The notes beneath the pieces were generated by a model. It made no database searches, was not told the DNA's origin, and was given only the letters and a program-made list of their open reading frames with translations. From contig PAAJ01000030.1 in assembly GCA_002702575.1 (NCBI GenBank), positions 1 through 44,146 on the forward strand: a stretch of 44,146 nucleotides of DNA. Reading direction: 5' to 3'. Positions 1 to 6,103 of this stretch are shown here, piece after piece (within the stretch, counting starts at the first letter, position 1; each line of letters opens with the position of its first letter). The translations under genes and the position numbers were made by a program. The DNA comes from Phycisphaerae bacterium. Lineage in GTDB: Bacteria > Planctomycetota > Phycisphaerae > Phycisphaerales > SM1A02.

Positions 1-195
1 TGCACTAACGGTATCTGCGTTGTGTCTGAGGAAGGCGATTGCGACACTTTCGGCGGAAGCTGGCTAGGTGAGGGTACGACTTGTGCAGACTCGCCATGCC
101 CTTCAGCTTGCTTGGGCGATGCTGACGGGAATGGAGGAGTCGATATCAATGACATCCTTCTAGTGATCTCACAGTTCGGAGTCACCTGCCCATGA
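1..195 (+). CDS. C-terminal end of a secreted protein with dockerin-like tail (partial)
   Basis: Frame 1 is open from the window edge to the TGA at 193-195, giving 64 residues of a protein whose start lies outside. The last 25 or so residues contain GDADGNGGVDINDILLVI, a single DxDxNGxVDxxD calcium-binding loop followed by a short helix, as in type I dockerin repeats. The part before it is Cys-rich (several CxxGxC-like spacings), common near the end of secreted planctomycete proteins. The stop codon overlaps the next gene's ATG (ATGA at 192-195), so the two are probably translationally coupled and functionally related. In planctomycetes such tails usually occur without a recognisable cellulosome, so the partner is unknown. 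The rest of the protein cannot be judged from here. Confidence 0.75.
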   Translation, partial: CTNGICVVSEEGDCDTFGGSWLGEGTTCADSPCPSACLGDADGNGGVDINDILLVISQFGVTCP

Positions 196-1328
196 CCCCC
201 CCACGTCTGTTCATCGCGATGATCTGCCTGACTCTGATGAGCAGCGCCGCGTTTGCAGACGTGATCAATGTGCCTGCGGACTACCCCACCATTCAGGAAG
301 CCATCGATGCGTCCAGTGACGGTGATGAAGTCGTCATCGCACCCGGTCTCTACAACGAGTTCGGTATCCAATTCAACGGCAAGGCGATCACACTTCGTGG
401 TTCCACCGGATCCGATGGACTGCCCACCACCGCCATCACGTCCGGTAGTGAAGGAAGCATCATGAGCATCGGCTTCCAGCAGATCGATCCGACCGTGCGC
501 GACATCACCTTCACCGGATCGACCGCCGACACGGCCGTCATGACCTTCCACTCCAATGCCACCTTCATCAACTGCACGTTCCTGGACAACGCCGGTTTCC
601 TCGGCGGTGGCTTCTACAACCTCAACGGCGGCCCCAGCTTCATCGACTGTCGCTTCATCGACAACACCGCCACCTGGGGTGGTGGCTACGCCTGCTGGGA
701 AACCGGACAACCGGAACATCCGATCTTCACGCGGTGCCTCTTTGAAGGCAACACCGGTGAAATCGGTGGCGGCATGGCGAACCTGCGAAGTCAGCCGACG
801 CTGAACGACTGCGTCTTCAGAAACAATCAGGCCTCCTTCGGTGGCGGCCTCTACAACGATGGCGATGCCTGCTGCTCCCAGTGGGAAGGCAACATCACCC
901 TGATCGACTGCCTCTTCGAGGACAATGAGGCCCTTGAATCCGGCGGTGGCATCTACAACGCCATCTTCGGATTCCCCGTCATCCAGGGCACCACGCTCAG
1001 AAACAACACCGCCATCTTCTTCGGAAGCGGCATGTTCTCCGAAGATCAGATGCTCCCGGCCGTGAGCGATTCGGTGTTCTGCGGCAACCAGGGCACCTCC
1101 GATCAGATCACCGGACCCTGGACCGATGACGGTGACAATGCCATCGAAGACAACTGCCAGACACCCTGCCCGGGTGACCTCGATGGGAACGGTGACGTCA
1201 GCGTCGATGACCTGCTGGCGCTTCTGGCTGTCTTTGAATTGAATGCCGATGGTGACTGCGACGGTGACGATGACACCGATGTCGATGATCTGCTGCTGCT
1301 CATTGGCAACTACGGCGACTGTTCCTGA
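192..1328 (+). CDS. Secreted right-handed beta-helix protein with dockerin-like C-terminus
   Basis: The 378-residue product starts with a signal peptide (MTPPRLFIAMICLTLMSSAAFA). Next comes a VPADYPTIQEAIDAS motif, the usual opening of pectin-lyase-like right-handed beta-helix (polymorphic outer membrane / NosD-like) proteins. Residues of about 100-320 contain short repeats of the type F-x-D/N-C-x-F-x-x-N-x-A-x-x-G-G-G-x-x-N, one per helical turn, with paired Cys. The end (about 325-378) carries two DxDGNGDVSVDD-like calcium loops, a full dockerin-type pair. It is probably exported and bound to a surface or polysaccharide; catalytic residues of a lyase cannot be identified, so it may be structural. 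The start overlaps the preceding stop by 4 bp, implying an operon with that similarly tailed protein. Confidence 0.85.
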   Translation: MTPPRLFIAMICLTLMSSAAFADVINVPADYPTIQEAIDASSDGDEVVIAPGLYNEFGIQFNGKAITLRGSTGSDGLPTTAITSGSEGSIMSIGFQQIDPTVRDITFTGSTADTAVMTFHSNATFINCTFLDNAGFLGGGFYNLNGGPSFIDCRFIDNTATWGGGYACWETGQPEHPIFTRCLFEGNTGEIGGGMANLRSQPTLNDCVFRNNQASFGGGLYNDGDACCSQWEGNITLIDCLFEDNEALESGGGIYNAIFGFPVIQGTTLRNNTAIFFGSGMFSEDQMLPAVSDSVFCGNQGTSDQITGPWTDDGDNAIEDNCQTPCPGDLDGNGDVSVDDLLALLAVFELNADGDCDGDDDTDVDDLLLLIGNYGDCS

Positions 1329-1471
1329 GACCTCTGCGTTTCATCAACTTCTGAACGGACGCACTTCGACGCGCACGTTCGTATCAAACAGACATGTCAA
1401 CGACGTGTTCGTTTGAACAAAATCAAGCAGTCATCGGTTTTTTCCTTGCCAAACAGGGGTAACGTTGCGCA

Positions 1472-1477
1472 TAGTAT
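1472..1477 (+). promoter_or_regulatory. Possible -10 box (TAGTAT) before the structured intergenic region
   Basis: TAGTAT at 1472-1477 fits the TANNNT pattern seen before many genes here. A TTGCCA at 1446-1451 is 20 bases upstream, longer than the ideal 17. If it is used, transcription would start near 1484, just before the first strong hairpin. Weak evidence on its own. Confidence 0.25.
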
Positions 1478-1483
1478 GAGTGA

Positions 1484-1870
1484 CGCGTGCAACATTGATC
1501 TTCGGGTCGCAGCGTGCACGCGACTCCCCGGCTGCGGGGACCGTGACCGGATCAGGTTTGTGCATTCAGCGATGCGACCTGAAGCCTTCTCAAAGTCAGA
1601 CCGACTCTCCCTCCCAGGATGATCCAGGACGACTCTGAGAAGGATCTTCAACTCAGACCTCCGGTATCGGTCACCCGCCACGGGTGATGCTGTCGATTGC
1701 CAGGTCCAACGGGGGACCTGTGAAAGGAATCACGAGTGGGGCTCGCGGACGCCGCAACGGCTCCGTGAAACTGTGGCATGCAGCCGAGGGGAGGCTGCAC
1801 TGTTCCGCGTACGCGCCTGCTCGGGAACATCTCTCTCCACAGCCCCCGTTGACGGCAATCGAAGAAAGGC
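1484..1870 (+). ncRNA. Candidate structured RNA or leader, family not recognised
   Basis: No convincing protein gene lies between 1329 and 1878, but the stretch is full of near-perfect inverted repeats. They are: TCCCCG/CGGGGA 1525-1540 with a 4-base loop; TCAGGT/ACCTGA 1552-1582 enclosing GCAT/ATGC; CCTTCTCA/TGAGAAGG 1585-1592/1636-1643, extended inward by AGTC/GACT at 1594-1597/1631-1634; TCACCCG/CGGGTGA 1671-1687; CAGGTCC/GGACCTG 1701-1720; TGCAGCC/GGCTGCA 1779-1799. Spacing and order suggest a multi-stem RNA, either independent or a leader for the small frame at 1879 or the phosphatase at 2168. Consensus cores of RNase P, tmRNA, SRP, 6S and common riboswitches were looked for by eye and not found. 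Strand is uncertain because hairpins read the same on both; the plus strand is chosen from the possible -10 box and the downstream genes. Confidence 0.35.
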
Positions 1871-1878
1871 GGTGCGAC

Positions 1879-1986
1879 ATGTTGTTTGGCCCCGTATTGG
1901 TTACGTATGCAATGGCAACCTTGGGGGGAGTCGGTCTGTGTCTGCTGGTAGCGGCACTGACCACAGGACACCGCGAAAAGCAGTGA
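1879..1986 (+). CDS. Possible 35-residue single-pass membrane peptide
   Basis: ATG at 1879 opens a 35-codon frame ending in TGA at 1984-1986. The product begins MLFGPVLVTYAMATLGG, continues hydrophobic to about residue 26 and ends in a charged GHREKQ tail, the profile of a small single-span membrane protein. A purine-rich AAAGGCGG lies 5-10 bases before the ATG and could be a ribosome binding site. It follows the hairpin-rich stretch directly, so that stretch could be its leader. The length is short enough that the frame could arise by chance, and no family is recognised. Confidence 0.3.
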   Translation: MLFGPVLVTYAMATLGGVGLCLLVAALTTGHREKQ

Positions 1987-2154
1987 CTGCACCGGTCTCG
2001 CGTCCCCTCCGTCCCGGCTGAACCGAATGGTGATCGGTTCGAATGCCAGGACGCCTCCCCCGATGACGTGAGATCGTGCATCACCTGATCGTCGTCCATC
2101 GAAGGAAACGGTTTTCGCACGCTGCGGCACATCACGTCTGCCGGAGCGTGCGGC

Positions 2155-2160
2155 TACCAT
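2155..2160 (+). promoter_or_regulatory. -10-like TACCAT, 7 bases before the phosphatase ATG
   Basis: GCTACCAT places the hexamer at 2155-2160 and the ATG at 2168, about where transcription would start. No Shine-Dalgarno sequence lies between, so a leaderless mRNA is plausible. No good -35 is visible. Confidence 0.4.
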
Positions 2161-2167
2161 CATCGTC

Positions 2168-2998
2168 ATGACACCGACCATCGATCATGACATCAAGGCC
2201 GGACTTCAGGAACGACTCGATGCCGCACACGACATCGCGAAGGCCGCCGGCGATATTCTTCGTCACTACTTTTCAGGCCAGTCCTTCTCCGTCGAGGACA
2301 AGGCGGACGGCTCACCGGTCACCACGGCCGATCGAGAAGCCGAAGCCTGCATCCGCAAGTCGATCGATGTCGCCTTTCCGGGCGATGGCCTCATCGGTGA
2401 GGAATACGGTTCGGATGACGCCGATGGAACCACCGGTTACCGCTGGGTCATCGATCCGATCGATGGAACCATTTCGTTCGTTCATGGTGTTCCGATGTTC
2501 GGCATCCTGATCGGCATCGAACACGATGAGCAACCGCTGGCGGGCATGATGGAGTTTCCGATCCTGGATGAACGGGCCTGGGCGCTGCGGGGCAGCGGCG
2601 CGTGGCACCAGATCCGGGATGCCCAACCGGCCGCCGCACGTGTCTCCAAGACGAATCGACTCGACGAGGCCATGGTGTGCACGACCTCCTTCGACTACTT
2701 CCGGGCGCACGAGTTTCCGGATGCCTACGTCGCGCTGGGACACGCCTGTCGTCGAACACGTGGCTGGAGTGACTGCTACTGCGAACTGCTCGTATGCACG
2801 GGTCGCATCGATGCCGTCGTCGAACCCGAACTCAAGCGATGGGACATCGGCGCCATCGTTCCGATCCTCCAGGAAGCGGGCGGACGGTATTCCGACTGGA
2901 CAGGCCGGCGGGATGGCGATCCAGGCAGCGCCAGAGGCATTGCCAGCAACGGCCTGGTCCATGATGAACTCGTGAAGGTGCTCGGGCCCTGGGCCTGA
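2168..2998 (+). CDS. Inositol-monophosphatase-family phosphatase (HisN-like)
   Basis: The 276-residue product matches the usual length of the Mg-dependent inositol monophosphatase family. Signatures seen: GSPVTTADREAE near residue 50, the metal site IGEEYG near 78, motif A WVIDPIDGTISFVHGVP around 94-110 and motif B WDIGAIVPILQEAGG around 221-235. DPIDGT supplies the metal-binding aspartates and the catalytic threonine. Within the family, the pattern after DPIDGT (F-V-H/R-G-V-P) and a short Cys-containing stretch resemble histidinol-phosphate phosphatases of the HisN type more than SuhB or CysQ, but the substrate cannot be fixed from sequence alone. It is cytosolic. The start is the first ATG after a TACCAT box, with no Shine-Dalgarno site. 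A tRNA gene follows 19 bases after the stop. Confidence 0.88.
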   Translation: MTPTIDHDIKAGLQERLDAAHDIAKAAGDILRHYFSGQSFSVEDKADGSPVTTADREAEACIRKSIDVAFPGDGLIGEEYGSDDADGTTGYRWVIDPIDGTISFVHGVPMFGILIGIEHDEQPLAGMMEFPILDERAWALRGSGAWHQIRDAQPAAARVSKTNRLDEAMVCTTSFDYFRAHEFPDAYVALGHACRRTRGWSDCYCELLVCTGRIDAVVEPELKRWDIGAIVPILQEAGGRYSDWTGRRDGDPGSARGIASNGLVHDELVKVLGPWA

Positions 2999-3003
2999 CG
3001 GGC

Positions 3004-3009
3004 TACACT
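3004..3009 (+). promoter_or_regulatory. -10 box TACACT of the tRNA gene
   Basis: GGCTACACT ends 8 bases before the first base of tRNA-Met, the expected distance for a start site at or just before the tRNA. It is the same GCTACACT form found before rpsO, the EIIA gene and the LON-domain gene. No clear -35 is seen. Confidence 0.45.
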
Positions 3010-3017
3010 ACAGCCAG

Positions 3018-3090
3018 GGGCTAGTAGCTCAGCGGTTAGAGCACACGACTCATAATCGTTCGGTCGCAGGTTCGAATCCTGCCTAGCCTA
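3018..3090 (+). tRNA. tRNA-Met (anticodon CAT)
   Basis: A full 73-base cloverleaf can be drawn. The acceptor stem is GGGCTAG with CTAGCCT (last pair G-T), the D arm GCTC/GAGC around AGCGGTTA, the anticodon stem closes a CTCATAA loop with anticodon CAT, the variable loop is CGGTC, and the T arm is GCAGG-TTCGAAT-CCTGC. The discriminator is A at 3090 and CCA is not encoded. The 1-72 position is a G-T wobble, not the C-A mismatch of initiators, and the three G-C pairs in the anticodon stem are missing, so this is an elongator methionine tRNA. A lysidine-modified isoleucine tRNA is the alternative. The top pair of the anticodon stem (C with T) is mismatched. Confidence 0.95.
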
Positions 3091-3099
3091 TGAACCAAC

Positions 3100-3133
3100 A
3101 AGGCCCCGGCTCGGCCCGGGGCCTTTGTTCTTT
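3100..3133 (+). terminator. Rho-independent terminator after tRNA-Met
   Basis: A 10-bp GC-rich stem (AAGGCCCCGG, 3100-3109, with CCGGGGCCTT, 3116-3125) with a 6-base loop is followed by TGTTCTTT. It begins 10 bases after the tRNA. Confidence 0.85.
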
Positions 3134-3337
3134 GCAGAACCACTCGTCACAAGCCGCGTCGGGACCGGCAGTTCCATCCTGTGGAACCGGTTCCGCCCAT
3201 CGCCGGCCAGCCAATCGAATCCACTCCGGCATCACCATCCAGTGTCAGGATCGTGTTCGTGCGTTACCTTGATCGCATTGGGAGGAACGCCGATACACCA
3301 ACGGATCGGCGGAACCCCTCCGAACATGGAGGTATGC

Positions 3338-3886
3338 ATGATTTGGCTCTGGGATCTGATCTTCGTATTCATCATCGCCTGCATCGTGTTCGGTGCGATC
3401 TACGCCATGGCCGTTCGACCGACCTACTCGGCCAGGGCCGCAGCCGCCGACGACACCGCCGCTGACATCGGCTGCCTCTGGCTCGTCTTCCTGTTCTTCC
3501 TGTTCTTCCTCCCCATCTGGGGTGGCGGACTCTGGCTGGAACCGATCGGACCAGCCATCAACGGCTCCCATGCGTTCAACTTCATTCTGTTCGCCGTCAT
3601 CATCTTCTTCTTCTTCGCCGTGATCTGGGCCGTCATTCCCGGAACCGAGTTCGCGTGGGATGGAGACAACGATGATGCTTCGTACGATGACGGTGGATGG
3701 GGTGGCCTCTTCTGGTTCTTCATCCTGATCGTCATCGTCGTCATCATCTGTGGCTACGTCTGGTCCTCACCAGGCACCATGCAGGACAAGACCGATGAGA
3801 CCAAGACCACATCGATGATGATCGACGTCGACAGCCCTGAACGGCTGGTCTTCGAAGAGACGCGGACCCGAGTCCGTCATCTCTGA
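3338..3886 (+). CDS. Four-helix membrane protein of unknown function
   Basis: From ATG 3338 the product has 182 residues and four strong hydrophobic spans: about 3-26 (LWDLIFVFIIACIVFGAIYA), 47-66 (LVFLFFLFFLPIWGGG), 77-100 (FNFILFAVIIFFFFAVIW) and 126-149 (GLFWFFILIVIVVIICGYVW). An acidic DGDNDDASYDDGGW stretch precedes the last span, and the C-terminal 30 residues are soluble and charged. ATG 3338 is chosen because GGAGGT (3328-3333) sits 4 bases before it; an in-frame ATG at 3326 is the alternative, and the frame is open further upstream into the tRNA terminator. A TACCTT about 70 bases upstream could be the -10. A strong terminator follows, so it is a single-gene unit. No family recognised. 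Confidence 0.7.
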   Translation: MIWLWDLIFVFIIACIVFGAIYAMAVRPTYSARAAAADDTAADIGCLWLVFLFFLFFLPIWGGGLWLEPIGPAINGSHAFNFILFAVIIFFFFAVIWAVIPGTEFAWDGDNDDASYDDGGWGGLFWFFILIVIVVIICGYVWSSPGTMQDKTDETKTTSMMIDVDSPERLVFEETRTRVRHL

Positions 3887-3913
3887 TCGAACGGCTTCAA
3901 CATGAACGACACG

Positions 3914-3944
3914 CGTGGCCCCGGAAGGGGCCACGTTTCGTTTC
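3914..3944 (+). terminator. Rho-independent terminator after the membrane protein gene
   Basis: A 9-bp stem CGTGGCCCC/GGGGCCACG (3914-3935) closed by a GGAA tetraloop is followed by TTTCGTTTC. It lies in the gap before the convergent pseudopilin gene. Confidence 0.8.
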
Positions 3945-3967
3945 ATGGATGAACTGCTGAAACCGGA

Positions 3968-4759
3968 CTAGTCCCACTGAAGAACAGGACCGTCGGATCG
4001 CATTCTGGAGGTGAACCCCAGAATGGCATCGGAATGTCGACGCGTGTCGTCGATCGAGAACAGACCGTCCACTCCACCACTCTTGAGATTGCCCCGGTAT
4101 GCGGAAGGTGATCCGAGAAACTCGACATGACCGTCACCGAAGGCGACGTACCCGCCCCACTTGCCGTCGAAGCAGGCGTATGACTCCTCGGTCTCGATGC
4201 CGTCTTCCGGTCCTCGATTGCCGAACAGAGGAAATCGACTGCTCAGACTCATGTTCGCACCCCAGTGATCCTTCAGACGATCACCGTAGAGCGGCATGTG
4301 TGCGTAGGACACGTTGCTGATGTCGGCGAGATCCGCCGAGAAGGACGAATCCCAGTAGATGCCCTCGCGCGGATCGTAGACGGACCAGTCGTAGTCATCA
4401 TCCGGGTCCACCATGTAGTCGGCCTTGGAAACCAGCTTCTCGGGTGAAACGTAACGCTGCATGATGAGCAGGCTGTAGAGGTTGGCCGTCGTATCGTCGC
4501 TGCTGTCCCGACTGCCGGAAACTTCGCTGGGCACGGGCATGCCCTCACCCGTACTGAGTCCGGTCGTGTTGAGTCCCTGCATCAACGCGTAGAGATTGAC
4601 CTGATCCTGCATGCCCCAACCACTCACGGGCACCTTGCCCCCGTCTTCCTTCAGACCGGTCATGCTCTGCTGGATCGCGGGAATCGCGATGGCCATCAGC
4701 ATGAACATGCAGAGCAGCGTCATCAGCATCCCGATCATCGAAAAGGCGCGGCGAGTCAT
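3968..4759 (-). CDS. Pseudopilin-like protein with type IV pilin N-terminus
   Basis: The 263-residue product begins MTRRAFSMIGMLMTLLCMFMLM, a short basic leader and a hydrophobic helix beginning with F, as in prepilins cut before the phenylalanine; the usual Glu5 is replaced by a glycine or methionine here. The C-terminal half contains YVAFGDGHVEFLGSP, the DGHVEF motif typical of the planctomycete pseudopilin group. It is probably inserted in the inner membrane by a type II/IV pilus-like assembly, although no assembly ATPase is encoded in the window. Its ATG overlaps the stop of the upstream lipoprotein gene by 4 bp, making it the third gene of an operon running from 6019 down. The missing Glu5 may mean it is a minor tip pseudopilin. 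Confidence 0.72.
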   Translation of the reverse strand: MTRRAFSMIGMLMTLLCMFMLMAIAIPAIQQSMTGLKEDGGKVPVSGWGMQDQVNLYALMQGLNTTGLSTGEGMPVPSEVSGSRDSSDDTTANLYSLLIMQRYVSPEKLVSKADYMVDPDDDYDWSVYDPREGIYWDSSFSADLADISNVSYAHMPLYGDRLKDHWGANMSLSSRFPLFGNRGPEDGIETEESYACFDGKWGGYVAFGDGHVEFLGSPSAYRGNLKSGGVDGLFSIDDTRRHSDAILGFTSRMRSDGPVLQWD

Positions 4760-5328
4760 TCGTTGGAATCCTTCGAACCCGGATCGCCTGACGGCGATGC
4801 GTTCTCGACCGCGGACTCACGCTTCAACTGGCGATCCAGACTCGGCTCCGGCAAGGCATCCAGGTAGGAACTGAAGCGACTGGAAGCGATCTTGTTGAGG
4901 ATGTCGTAGACGGTCTGCACGGATTTCGCATCCCCGTAGACCGTGAAGTTCGCATGGCGACCCTGGGCATCCCAGGCCTTGATCCACCACGTATGGGTTT
5001 CGTTTCCATCACCGCTCGGTGGATCGACGAACCACTGGCCGGATCGAACTGCGGCTGCAACGGCCTGGCCATCCGCCCGGTCCACACGGCCTTCCCACGA
5101 ATAGACGTTGTTGGCCACATCACGCCCACCGGCGTACTTCAACAGACCGTCACCACTCAACTGAAGACGGACCATCTGCTGAGCCTTTCCTTCCATCAAC
5201 AGTTCGATGGAAAGGCCCCCTGTCGGACTGTCGGGTCCACCCGTGGAAACCCAATTGGAGGCACACCCCCAGAGGCTCGACATGGATGCCAGACACGTGA
5301 GCAGGATCAGACTGCGAACACTTCGCAT
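4756..5328 (-). CDS. Lipoprotein of unknown function, paralogue of the upstream gene
   Basis: From ATG 5328 the product has 190 residues and a lipoprotein signal (MRSVRSLILLTCLASMSSLWGC, lipobox SLWGC). The body contains LQLSGDGLLKYAGG, then WEGRVDRADGQAVAAAVRSGQWF. The upstream lipoprotein (5336-6019) has a matching arrangement, LFPDGTLRYASS followed by RLNRRQVDDLWNRARQLGL, so the two look like diverged copies of one domain. An in-frame GTG at 5346 overlaps the previous gene but would place extra residues before the signal, so ATG 5328 is preferred. It is probably anchored in a periplasm-facing membrane. Function unknown; sharing an operon with a pseudopilin suggests a cell-envelope role. 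Confidence 0.72.
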   Translation of the reverse strand: MRSVRSLILLTCLASMSSLWGCASNWVSTGGPDSPTGGLSIELLMEGKAQQMVRLQLSGDGLLKYAGGRDVANNVYSWEGRVDRADGQAVAAAVRSGQWFVDPPSGDGNETHTWWIKAWDAQGRHANFTVYGDAKSVQTVYDILNKIASSRFSSYLDALPEPSLDRQLKRESAVENASPSGDPGSKDSNE

Positions 5329-5335
5329 GATCGAA

Positions 5336-6019
5336 TCAGTTGTCACGGTCCTTCTCCTCCTGAGCCGCCTTCAGTGCTTCCATGTTGCGACGGTACGGCG
5401 CGTAGGGATCCGGTCCGTAGTCGAATCGCTTGGGTTCAAGGGCGAACTGCGTGTCGGCCTCATCCCGGGCCCAGGCCAGCGCGGCCATGCTCCTGAGGAA
5501 TGAACGGAGCGCCGGATCCAGTTCCTGACCGGGATCGACCTTGCGTGCGTAGTTCCAGTAGTTGCCGTCAGCCGTGAACGCGAAGAGATAGACGTGTCCT
5601 TCCCAGGGCGCCCAGACCTTTCTGAAGTTGCTGACCTCATCCGCCCGGGACGAATCGGTCAGTCCCAGTTGACGGGCCCGGTTCCAGAGATCGTCGACCT
5701 GACGCCGATTCAGACGGCGGACGATCGGCGGCAACGTGTTGGGACCTTTTCCGATCGAACTCGCGTATCGAAGCGTGCCATCGGGGAAGAGGACGTACCG
5801 CGCATTGCGGGACTCCGCCCGAGGACCTTCCTGAGCAGCGAGGATCGTGATATCCACGGAAAAATCGTCCGGAACCGGACTGGCTGCCAGAGGGACCGAC
5901 GGCGTGGTCTCATCCGGCAACCCGGCCGAAGACGCTTCGGGAACAGCAGGTCCCGGGGTCGATGAACAGCCCACAAGGGCCAGCAGGAGGATGATCGGAG
6001 ACGTCCATGCCAATCGCAT
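5336..6019 (-). CDS. Lipoprotein of unknown function, first gene of the pseudopilin operon
   Basis: The 227-residue product starts MRLAWTSPIILLLALVGC, with lipobox ALVGC and Cys18 as the lipidation site. A proline- and serine-rich linker to about residue 55 is followed by a domain with ARYVLFPDGTLRYASS and RRLNRRQVDDLWNRARQLG, echoed in the next gene. The C-terminus is acidic and lysine-rich. The gene ends 7 bases before the ATG of its paralogue. A TAGACT hexamer lies 6 bases before the ATG with no Shine-Dalgarno sequence, suggesting a leaderless start, divergent from pheT across 84 bp. No enzyme motif is visible; a structural or binding lipoprotein is the safest reading. Confidence 0.72.
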   Translation of the reverse strand: MRLAWTSPIILLLALVGCSSTPGPAVPEASSAGLPDETTPSVPLAASPVPDDFSVDITILAAQEGPRAESRNARYVLFPDGTLRYASSIGKGPNTLPPIVRRLNRRQVDDLWNRARQLGLTDSSRADEVSNFRKVWAPWEGHVYLFAFTADGNYWNYARKVDPGQELDPALRSFLRSMAALAWARDEADTQFALEPKRFDYGPDPYAPYRRNMEALKAAQEEKDRDN

Positions 6020-6025
6020 GCTGCA

Positions 6026-6031
6026 AGTCTA
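6026..6031 (-). promoter_or_regulatory. -10-like TAGACT 6 bases before the lipoprotein ATG
   Basis: On the minus strand TAGACT is followed by 6 bases and then the ATG at 6019. There is no ribosome binding site between, so the transcript may start at the ATG. Confidence 0.35.
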
Positions 6032-6091
6032 TCTCACCCTACGGCCAGAGGGCCGAAAGCCCCCGATCACCCACGATTCGACTGCCGCGGA

Positions 6092-6097
6092 TACCCT
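6092..6097 (+). promoter_or_regulatory. -10-like TACCCT 6 bases before the pheT ATG
   Basis: TACCCT (6092-6097), six bases, then ATG at 6104. No Shine-Dalgarno sequence and no clear -35. It mirrors the box on the opposite strand at 6026-6031. Confidence 0.35.
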
Positions 6098-6103
6098 TCC
6101 AGC

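Noticed and set aside
1521-1560. TPP/cobalamin-like core on the minus strand (ACCTGATCCGG, GGTCCCCGCAG)
   Set aside because: Only short pieces match. The GCTGAGA and GCGnAGGGA parts of the TPP box and the B12 box are absent, and no minus-strand gene lies downstream.
1779-1835. SAH-riboswitch-like CCGAGGGGAGGCTGCA with a later CTCGG
   Set aside because: CCGAG and CTCGG can pair and the GCTGC part resembles the SAH motif, but the central AGCGCTGC and the AACGGCGCTC pseudoknot are missing, and no ahcY or met gene follows.
2030-2050. tRNA-like GGTTCGAAT near 2036
   Set aside because: The flanking bases do not pair into a T stem and there is no cloverleaf upstream.
1648-2181. Long open frames on the minus strand through 1648-2181
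   Set aside because: Composition is Arg/Ser-rich without a domain, two frames overlap each other, and they run through the hairpin stretch and phosphatase promoter.
3125-3337. Longer start for the four-helix membrane protein
   Set aside because: The frame runs back into the tRNA terminator; the SD at 3328 supports ATG 3338.
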